Below, piece after piece: positions 1 through 6,963 of a stretch of 64,000 nt of DNA. The notes below the pieces were generated by a model, which was not told where the DNA came from, did no database searches, and saw nothing but the letters and a program-made list of their open reading frames with translations. The position numbers and the translations under genes are program-made. Positions within the stretch are counted from its first letter, which is position 1. Every line of letters begins with the position of its first letter. This DNA comes from Luteibacter mycovicinus (GTDB lineage: Bacteria; Pseudomonadota; Gammaproteobacteria; Xanthomonadales; Rhodanobacteraceae): the NCBI RefSeq assembly GCF_000745235.1, contig NZ_JQNL01000001.1:2496001-2560000 (forward strand), read 5' to 3'.

Positions 1-827
1 TCGAGCGAGCCGTTGGTTTCCTTGAGCGCGAGCTCGGCACGCTTGAGCTCACTGATATCGCGCGCGAGCATGTAATAGCCGGCAATCGTGCCGTCGGATG
101 CGATTTCGGCCACGCAGTCGATCTGTGCGTGCCGGGCGGCTTCACCAGCATGTCCGGGCAGCTCGATCTCGAAGGTGGTGCGTTCGCCTGCGATAGCGCG
201 TACGAGGAACGGCTCGGCGCCGGCGAACCAGTCTCTTCCGAAGACGTCGCCGGCATGCATGCCGACCAGCCGGTCAGGCGCGAGGCCTACCCAGTGCCTG
301 TGCGCGTCATTGGCGAACAGATAGCGATGTCCGGCATCGAGGTGTCCGATCAGGGCGGGCAGCGCATCCGCGATCGACTGCAGGCGTTCCTGGCTCAGTC
401 GCAGATTTTCCTCTGCGAGGCGAAGCTTGTTCAGCTCTTCGTTTTCGCGAAGACCGCGCAGGATGGCATCGGGCAATCGCTGGAGCCGTTGCTTCACCAC
501 GTAGTCGCGGGCGCCGCGTTTCAGTGCCTGGACCGCGAGTTCCTCGGTCAGGGTGCCGGACACAAAGATGAAGGGCAGCTCGGGCGCGTGTTCGCGCGCC
601 AGCACGAGCGCGCTGTCTCCATCGAAGCCGGGCAACAGGTGATCCGAGAGGATGACATCGAAACGACGTTCGAACAGCGCCGCAAGGAACGTGTCGCGCG
701 TCCACACCCTGTGGATGGCGACGCTGAGCCTGGCAAGGTGCAGCTGGGCCGTGATCAGTTCCGCATCGAGCGCGCTGTCTTCCAGCAGCAGGATACGTAT
801 CGGCGTGCCGGGTACCGCTTCGATCAT
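1..827 (-). CDS. Receiver-PAS signalling protein, 3' part outside window (probable hybrid sensor kinase)
   Basis: The frame is open to the left edge, so only the first 275 residues are visible. Residues 9-125 form a CheY-like receiver with acidic residues E16/D17 and the probable phospho-acceptor D62 in ILSDHLLPG. A linker helix follows, then a PAS domain at about residues 150-265, ending in ARDISELKRAE, the usual coiled exit of a PAS domain. This layout normally continues into HisKA and HATPase domains, which would lie beyond position 1. The ATG overlaps the stop of the preceding response regulator (ATGA), so translation is probably coupled. It is the third gene of the phytochrome operon and likely acts in the cytoplasm as a phosphorelay partner. 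Whether it is a kinase or ends in another output domain cannot be seen. Confidence 0.85.
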   Translation of the reverse strand, partial: MIEAVPGTPIRILLLEDSALDAELITAQLHLARLSVAIHRVWTRDTFLAALFERRFDVILSDHLLPGFDGDSALVLAREHAPELPFIFVSGTLTEELAVQALKRGARDYVVKQRLQRLPDAILRGLRENEELNKLRLAEENLRLSQERLQSIADALPALIGHLDAGHRYLFANDAHRHWVGLAPDRLVGMHAGDVFGRDWFAGAEPFLVRAIAGERTTFEIELPGHAGEAARHAQIDCVAEIASDGTIAGYYMLARDISELKRAELALKETNGSL

Positions 828-1294
828 GCGTCGCGGCTCGAGGGGAGAATGGGACGGATGGGCGGCGGCGGCTGGTTGGTGATGCCCCAGAACATGCCGA
901 GTCCCTGAATGGCCTCGAAGAATTCCTTGAAGTCCACCGGCTTTACGACGAAAGCGTTTACGCCCAGCTTGTAGCTGGCCACCAGGTCCTGTTCCTCGCG
1001 GGACGAGGTAAGCATCACGATCGGCGTGCTGCTCAGCTTGGGATCGCGACGCACCTCCTCAAGGACTTCCAGGCCGGTGAGCTTGGGCAGCTTCAGATCG
1101 AGAAGAACGACGACGGGACCGCCGTGGGTGGCGTCCACATACTTGCCTTCGCTGCGGAGGTATTCGAGCGCTTCGACACCGTCGCGCACATGAGTGACTT
1201 CGTTGAGCAGCTGGCAGCGGGACAAGGCGGCCAGGGTGAGCTCCGCGTCCTTGGGGCTGTCTTCAACGAGAAGAATGGGTCTGAGATCCCTCAC
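824..1294 (-). CDS. Single-domain response regulator, Rcp1/CheY-like
   Basis: This 156-residue protein is a stand-alone receiver with no output domain. It shows acidic pair E11/D12, phospho-acceptor D66 in LLDLKLPK, the conserved Thr in PIVMLTSS and Lys in VVKPVD. The DLKLPK motif and the loop before it resemble the Rcp1-type regulators that pair with phytochrome kinases. A GTG start at 1294 was chosen because it overlaps the phytochrome stop as GTGA and has AAGAGG seven bases upstream; a longer in-frame extension exists but would overlap the kinase gene heavily. The stop overlaps the next start as ATGA. It probably receives phosphate from the phytochrome kinase and passes it on by protein contact. 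Confidence 0.9.
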   Translation of the reverse strand: MRDLRPILLVEDSPKDAELTLAALSRCQLLNEVTHVRDGVEALEYLRSEGKYVDATHGGPVVVLLDLKLPKLTGLEVLEEVRRDPKLSSTPIVMLTSSREEQDLVASYKLGVNAFVVKPVDFKEFFEAIQGLGMFWGITNQPPPPIRPILPSSRDA

Positions 1295-3531
1295 GAATGG
1301 CCTCTTACTGAATCGGGAATGGAAAAATAAATGGTCGCTCCCTGGCCGAGTACGCTCTCCGCCCAGGTCCTGCCTCCATGACGGCTGACGATCCGACGCA
1401 CATGCGCCAGACCGATGCCTGTTCCTTCGTATTCTTCTACGTGATGCAGGCGCTGAAAGACGCCGAAAAGTTTGTCGACGTAGCGCATGTCGAAGCCGCA
1501 ACCATTGTCGCGCACGAAAAAGATCGACTCCTCGTCGCCACGCTCGTGGCCCACTTCGATGGCTGGCTCGGGACTGTCCCGAGTGAACTTCAGGGCATTG
1601 GAGATGAGGTTCTGCCATACCAGTCGCAGCATGGCCGGGTCGGCCTTGACCGATGGCAACGGCGCGATGGTCCATCGGATGTTGCGGCCGAGCGCCTCCA
1701 TCTCAAGACGTTCCCTGACGTCCTCGACCAGAGTGCCCATGTTGATCGTCATGGTGCCCATGGTCGAACGGCCCAGCTGCGAGAAGCTCAGCAGATCGTC
1801 AACCAGCCGGCCCGCCGATTTGGCCGAATCCACGATGGTGTCGAGGAAGCGTCGCTCCGTGTCGTCCAGCCGGTCGTTCGCGGCCGAGGCCAGCAACTCC
1901 GAGTAGCCGACGATATGACGGAAGGGTGCCCGCAGATCGTGGCTCACCGAATACGAGAAGGCTTCCAGCTCTTTGTTGCTGCGTGTGAGCTTCTCGTTGA
2001 GGAGCGCCATTTCCTCGGCTTTGCGCAGCACGATGTCGACGATGGCGACGCGCAGATCCATGGCCGCGTCGCGATCGACATCGGTCCACGGCAGCGAACG
2101 AAGTCGCACCGTCTCTTTCCATGCTTCAAACGACAGTCGCGGCGAAATCTTCTCGCCAGAAATGACTTTGCGTGGCTCGCCGCCCCAGCGTACCGTCCGG
2201 ATGACCTCCGGCCGGAACCAGATCAGATAACTGTCGTGCAACTGCGAGATGGTAATCGCCAGCACGCCGCTGGCGCGCTCGGCATACGCTTCGGCCGCCG
2301 GCCATTCGGTCGGCAGACGGTCCGTGCTGAAGACATCGTCGTTGCCCCGGCGTTCGGTGAGCCAGGGAATCAGCGCGCGCACTTCGTCGTCGGTGGGGCA
2401 TTCGCCGATGAGGATGCATTCATCGTTCTGCACGATGGCGGCGCCGGACGCGCCGGTCACGGCGAGGAAGCTCTTCTGGTCGCGCTTGAGCGCAAGAATG
2501 AAGTCCTGTTCACCCGACATGCGACCCAGCAGGTGCATCTGTGAGGCGCGGCGCATGGCGCGCTCCTCGACGTTGCCGACGCGTTCCTTCTCCGCGATCT
2601 GCAGCGAGAGGATCTGCCCGATCAGCTCGCATGCGGTACGGACATGGTACGGAACACGCTTCGTCGCCTCGTTGTGGCAGGAGATCAGACCCCACAGGTG
2701 GCTGTCATGCAGCAGGGATATCGACATGGAAGCGCCCGTGCCCATGTTGCGCATGTATTCCAGGTGCATGGGAGACACGCTGCGAAGCACGCACGGGCTG
2801 AGGTCCGTGGGCGGCGCGGCCCGGTACTGTGGCGCGCGAACGAGCGGGGTGCTCCGGTAGTTATTGTCCGCGATCAGGCGGACGCGGTTGCGCCGGTAAA
2901 GCTCCCGGGCCTGTGCCGGAATATCCGATTCCGGGAAGCGCAGGTCCATATAGGACGGCAGTACGTCGTTGCGGTCCTCGGCGATAACCGATCCGTTCCA
3001 TTCCTCGTCGAAGCGGTAAACGAGCGTGCGATCGAAATGCGTCAGCTGGCGCACGTATTGCGCACCCAGTTCGCAAAGCTTACCGACGCTGGAGGCCTGC
3101 TCGATCTCACTCATGAAACGGCGGATAACGGGATACAGCGCCTCGAGCGAGCCGGACTCACCCGGCAGTGACTGCTCGAGTTCGACGATCAGCAGATTGG
3201 CATCGGTGCGATGCGCGAGAGCGTGATGCTGGCCATGGCTGCCCAGGGCCACCATGCCCAGATAGCTCGACGTACCGACGTCCAGTGCGGTGATCGACTC
3301 CGACCACCCGGACAGGTGGCCGCCCAGCACGCTGTCCAGCGCCGCGCCCAGCGGATCGCCGAACGCCTCCACGATGCGGGCGTCAGCGACGGCACACTCA
3401 CTGACCGTGAGCGTTTCGGGGTCGATGACCAGCACGACACCGTACGGCTGCACGGCGCCCGGGGTGCGAATCGGTTCGTCAGCACAGTTGGACAAGTCCA
3501 GCGCCGGTGCGGTCGCGATTTGCGATTGCAT
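1291..3531 (-). CDS. bphP: Bacteriophytochrome histidine kinase
   Basis: This 746-residue red/far-red photoreceptor kinase has the order PAS (about 1-125), GAF (135-310), PHY (320-500), HisKA (515-585) and HATPase (630-740). Cys16, in SNCADEPIRTPG, is the biliverdin-attachment position of bacterial phytochromes. GAF shows PESDIP (200-205, with Asp203) and SVSPMHLEYM with His256. The PHY tongue has the PRxSF motif (464-468). The phospho-accepting His531 lies in SVSHDLRAPF, with N-box NLISNALKF and G-boxes DNGCGF and GTGIGLA. The ATG at 3531 has GGAG five bases upstream; an ATG/GTG five codons earlier is less well placed. It heads a three-gene operon. No heme oxygenase gene (bphO), the source of biliverdin, is seen in the window. 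Confidence 0.96.
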   Translation of the reverse strand: MQSQIATAPALDLSNCADEPIRTPGAVQPYGVVLVIDPETLTVSECAVADARIVEAFGDPLGAALDSVLGGHLSGWSESITALDVGTSSYLGMVALGSHGQHHALAHRTDANLLIVELEQSLPGESGSLEALYPVIRRFMSEIEQASSVGKLCELGAQYVRQLTHFDRTLVYRFDEEWNGSVIAEDRNDVLPSYMDLRFPESDIPAQARELYRRNRVRLIADNNYRSTPLVRAPQYRAAPPTDLSPCVLRSVSPMHLEYMRNMGTGASMSISLLHDSHLWGLISCHNEATKRVPYHVRTACELIGQILSLQIAEKERVGNVEERAMRRASQMHLLGRMSGEQDFILALKRDQKSFLAVTGASGAAIVQNDECILIGECPTDDEVRALIPWLTERRGNDDVFSTDRLPTEWPAAEAYAERASGVLAITISQLHDSYLIWFRPEVIRTVRWGGEPRKVISGEKISPRLSFEAWKETVRLRSLPWTDVDRDAAMDLRVAIVDIVLRKAEEMALLNEKLTRSNKELEAFSYSVSHDLRAPFRHIVGYSELLASAANDRLDDTERRFLDTIVDSAKSAGRLVDDLLSFSQLGRSTMGTMTINMGTLVEDVRERLEMEALGRNIRWTIAPLPSVKADPAMLRLVWQNLISNALKFTRDSPEPAIEVGHERGDEESIFFVRDNGCGFDMRYVDKLFGVFQRLHHVEEYEGTGIGLAHVRRIVSRHGGRTWAESVLGQGATIYFSIPDSVRGHS

Positions 3532-3752
3532 AAAAACTCCAGCCACCGATCGTCTTCACGCCCCGCGCGTGGAGAACACCGACCACGCGGCACCCGCCGC
3601 GATGGCCTTAATCAGCTGATGCAGCGTCAACGGCTAAGCGCTTTATGTTGCCCGAAAGAGTCCGGCATTCCCACATCAAACGCGCCACTTTGACATGGGT
3701 GAAAACTATGTGAAGGCGTCGCCCCATCGGCCAAGGCTCCGCATCCTCATCG

Positions 3753-4595
3753 TCAGTCCAGATCGCTGGCCTGGTGCCGCTCGGGCACCTGGCCGGCGGG
3801 ATCGCCCGTCACGCGGTTCACTTTCCGGCCGCGGATCACCGCGCGGCGCGACGCCACCTCCCTGGCCCAGCGCTGGAGATGGGTGTACTTGCCGACATCG
3901 AGGAACTCCGCGGCGCCATACAACTGCCCCAGCACGAGGCCGCCGTACCACGGCCAGATGGCGATATCCGCTATCGAGTAGTCGTCGCCCGCCACGTAGC
4001 GATGCGTCGCCAGCTGGCGATCGAGCACGTCGAGCTGGCGCTTGGTCTCCATCGCATAACGGTTGATCGGGTATTCCAGCTTTTCCGGCGCATACGCATA
4101 GAAGTGACCGAAACCGCCGCCGACGAACGGTGCCGACCCCATCTGCCAGAACAACCAGCTCATGGTTTCGGCACGGGCCGACGGTTCGGTCGGCAGCAAC
4201 GCGCCGAACTTCTCGGCCAGATACACCAGGATCGCGCCGGATTCGAACACGCGCGTCGGCGTGGGCGTACTGCGGTCGACCAGTGCCGGGATCTTGGAGT
4301 TGGGATTGACCTCGACGAAGCCGGAACCGAACTGGTTGCCCTCGTTGATGCGGATCAGCCACGCATCGTATTCGGCCCCGGCATGACCCAGGGCCAGCAG
4401 CTCCTCGAGCATGATGCCGACCTTCTGCCCGTTGGGCGTAGCCAGAGAGTAGAGCTGCAACGGATGCTCACCGACCGGCAGAGGCGCTTCATGCGTGGCG
4501 CCGGCCACCGGCCGGTTGATGTTGGCGAACGCGCCGCCGCCGGTGTCCGGCACGGTCCAGACCTTGGGCGGTACGTACGGTGTAGTGTCACTCAT
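3753..4595 (-). CDS. yghU: Glutathione-dependent disulfide-bond oxidoreductase, YghU-like GST
   Basis: This 280-residue cytosolic GST-family protein matches the YghU/Nu-class architecture: an extended N-terminus, a thioredoxin-like domain with LYSLATPNGQKVGIMLEEL and NPNSKIPALVD, the substrate-side ESGAILVYLAEKFG motif, and an all-helical C-terminal domain with YSIADIAIWPWYG. Family members bind two glutathiones and reduce disulfides or organic hydroperoxides. The start at 4595 (SDTTPYVPPK) was chosen because the family begins this way and GGAG lies upstream; a reading frame extends 23 codons further without resemblance. It stands alone between the phytochrome operon and an AraC regulator. 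Confidence 0.93.
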   Translation of the reverse strand: MSDTTPYVPPKVWTVPDTGGGAFANINRPVAGATHEAPLPVGEHPLQLYSLATPNGQKVGIMLEELLALGHAGAEYDAWLIRINEGNQFGSGFVEVNPNSKIPALVDRSTPTPTRVFESGAILVYLAEKFGALLPTEPSARAETMSWLFWQMGSAPFVGGGFGHFYAYAPEKLEYPINRYAMETKRQLDVLDRQLATHRYVAGDDYSIADIAIWPWYGGLVLGQLYGAAEFLDVGKYTHLQRWAREVASRRAVIRGRKVNRVTGDPAGQVPERHQASDLD

Positions 4596-4733
4596 GGATA
4601 TGGTGCTCCGCTGGATTGGGGGCCACGACTGGCTACGTGGCATCAGCGTTCTATGGGTACCCATGCGGTGAAAACCCAGTGGGGCGAGCTCGCCGCCAGC
4701 GTGGAGGCGCCTGTCGCGGCCCAGGGCCGTTGC

Positions 4734-5537
4734 CTAACGAAGCCGTCCGGTCGGTTTGAAAAACGCACTAGGCGACAACCCGAAGTGCCTGCGGAACATG
4801 GCTGAAAACGCGCTCGGGCTGTCATAGCCCAGGCCCAGCGCCACGTCGATCACCGGCAGGCCCTGCGCCAGACGCTCCAGTCCGGCGAGCAGGCGGGATC
4901 GCTGCCGCCATTGCCCGAAGGTCATACCGAGCTCGCGGGTAAAAAGGCGCTGAATCGTTTTTACATGCAGGGCCGTATGCGTGGCCCACTGCTCGAGTGT
5001 CGCGGTGTCATCCGGGTGCGCCGAGATGTGCGCGCAGATCGCTGCGAGGCGCTCGTCCGTAGGGTGGGGCAGGTGCAGCGGAAGTACGGCCAGCGTCTGC
5101 AGTTCGTCCACGATCAGCCGCATGACACGGCCGTCCCGGGAGTCCTCGTCATAAGGGTAGGTGACCGTCTCCGCCGCCTGCATCAGCTGCCGGAGCAGCG
5201 GTCCCACTTCGACGGCGCAGGGCGTGGAGGGCAGCTCGAATCCGGCCTCGAGCTCGACCGACACGTTACGTTGCTGGACGTCGCCCACACAGCGCGAGGA
5301 GTGCGTGGTGCCCGCAGGCATCCAGATGGCGCGGGTAGGTGGAACGACCCAGCGGCCCACGGGCGAATGCACCACCAGCAGGCCGTCCTTTGCGTATAGC
5401 AACTGGTGGTAGTCGTGGCGATGCTCCGGAATCACCGTTCCCGCAGGGTAGTGCTGCCGCTGGCACTGGACCATGTCCTTTTTGCGATAGGTAGTGCCCA
5501 TTTGCCGCGCGAAGGCTGGAAAAGGGCACCCTAACAT
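4734..5537 (-). CDS. AraC-family transcriptional regulator with cupin sensor domain
   Basis: The protein has about 267 residues. Its N-terminal half is a cupin (AraC_binding) fold with PEHRHDYHQLLYAKDG and WVVPPTRAIWMPAGTTHS. The C-terminal 100 residues form two helix-turn-helix units, including TLEQWATHTALHVKTIQRLF and IDVALGLGYDSPSAFSAMFRR. It is divergent from the MFS gene at 5581 with only 43 bp between the starts, so it probably controls that exporter and itself; the ligand is unknown. ATG 5537 has GAGG four bases upstream; GTG 5540 and ATG 5501 are alternatives. Confidence 0.9.
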   Translation of the reverse strand: MLGCPFPAFARQMGTTYRKKDMVQCQRQHYPAGTVIPEHRHDYHQLLYAKDGLLVVHSPVGRWVVPPTRAIWMPAGTTHSSRCVGDVQQRNVSVELEAGFELPSTPCAVEVGPLLRQLMQAAETVTYPYDEDSRDGRVMRLIVDELQTLAVLPLHLPHPTDERLAAICAHISAHPDDTATLEQWATHTALHVKTIQRLFTRELGMTFGQWRQRSRLLAGLERLAQGLPVIDVALGLGYDSPSAFSAMFRRHFGLSPSAFFKPTGRLR

Positions 5538-5580
5538 CACGCCTCACGATGCGTCGATAGCACGCCATTGAGTCGATCCG

Positions 5581-6819
5581 ATGATCCGAGACCTTCCTCC
5601 GCAGGCTGCCCGCCAAGGGCTGATCGCCTTCCTGATCGCCTTCTGTTGTTCGGGCGTGGCCATCGAGATGGCCGCGACCGCGGTGGCCTGGCAGCTTTAC
5701 GCCACCACCGGCCGTGCGTCCGACCTGGGGCTGATCGGCCTTGCGCGGTTTCTTCCGTCGCTGATTTTCGTGTTGCCCGCCGGGCATATGGCCGACCGTT
5801 ACGACCGGCGTCTGCTGGTGGGGACGGCACAGGCGATCGCCTGCCTTGCGTTGGCCGGGTTGTGGGCATGCTCGGCGACGGGTGCGGTCAGCCGCCTCGA
5901 CGTTCTCGCGCTGGTCAATATCAGTGGCATCGCCGCCGCGATCCGCGGCCCGGCGTTTCAGAGCATGGTGCCTGGCCTGGTGCCCGCAAGCGGACTGGCC
6001 CGTGCCAGTGCGGCAAGCGCGGCGGTGGATGAGTTCGCGTCGATCGCGGGGCCCGTCTTCGGCGGGCTGCTGTACCTCGCGGGGCCGGCGACCGTCTACG
6101 CGATCGCCGCGCTGTTGACGATCGTGTCGGGGGTGCTGGTCACACGGCTTCCCTACCAGCAGGCGCTGGCGCCACGCATACCGGTCACGCGCAAGGACCT
6201 TTTCGCCGGCGTGCACTTCATCCGCGCTCGTCCCGACATCATCGGTGTCATTTCGCTGGATCTGTTCGCGGTGCTGCTCGGTGGCGCGACGGCCCTGCTG
6301 CCGGTGTTCGCGAAGGACGTCCTGCATACCGGTCCGTTAGGTCTGGGCATGTTGCGCATGGCGCCATCCATCGGAGCGGTAGCGGTGGGTCTGTGGCTGG
6401 CGCGTTATCCGCTCGACAAGCGCATCGGTCACCTCATGTTCGGCTGCGTCGCAGGGTTCGGTCTGTCCACCATCGGGTTTGCCTTGTCCACGCAACTGTG
6501 GACGTCCTTACTGGCGCTGGTGCTGCTCGGCGGCTTCGACATGGTCAGCATGGTGATTCGCAGTGCACTGGTTCAGATCGAAACCCCCGACGCGATGCGC
6601 GGCCGTGTAGGCGCGATCAATTCGATCTTCGTCAATACATCGAACCAGTTGGGCGCATTCGAGTCGGGCATGCTCGCTGCGTGGGTGGGTGCCGTGCCCG
6701 CGGTGATCGTCGGCGGCGTGGGTACCCTGCTGGTTACGGCGCTGTGGATGCACTGGTTCCCTGGGCTGCGTCGGCGGCAGACCCTGATGTCCGACACCGA
6801 TGCCTCCCTGTTGGCGTAG
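5581..6819 (+). CDS. MFS exporter, EntS/DHA3-like
   Basis: This 412-residue inner-membrane transporter has about 12 hydrophobic segments. Early residues GVAIEMAATAVAWQLY and the loop GHMADRYDRR after the second segment are typical of the MFS_3 (EntS-like, DHA3) group. A second conserved loop, ETPDAMRGRVGAINSIFVNT, is a hallmark of this group's C-terminal half. Such proteins export siderophores, drugs or small hydrophobic compounds; the substrate cannot be read from sequence. It starts 43 bp from the divergent AraC gene, pointing to ligand-induced efflux under that regulator. Confidence 0.9.
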   Translation: MIRDLPPQAARQGLIAFLIAFCCSGVAIEMAATAVAWQLYATTGRASDLGLIGLARFLPSLIFVLPAGHMADRYDRRLLVGTAQAIACLALAGLWACSATGAVSRLDVLALVNISGIAAAIRGPAFQSMVPGLVPASGLARASAASAAVDEFASIAGPVFGGLLYLAGPATVYAIAALLTIVSGVLVTRLPYQQALAPRIPVTRKDLFAGVHFIRARPDIIGVISLDLFAVLLGGATALLPVFAKDVLHTGPLGLGMLRMAPSIGAVAVGLWLARYPLDKRIGHLMFGCVAGFGLSTIGFALSTQLWTSLLALVLLGGFDMVSMVIRSALVQIETPDAMRGRVGAINSIFVNTSNQLGAFESGMLAAWVGAVPAVIVGGVGTLLVTALWMHWFPGLRRRQTLMSDTDASLLA

Positions 6820-6963
6820 CCGTCCGGGCAGGTTGCGATTTCGCCCAGTCCGTCACGTACCGGTTGGCAAGTTTTTGCTAACTTTGCCGAAAATGCGCAA
6901 AGTCCCCGCCGCTGTTGTCCGGCGTGAAGGTGGCTGGCGTCAGGGGCAGGGGACAGGGGCGAC

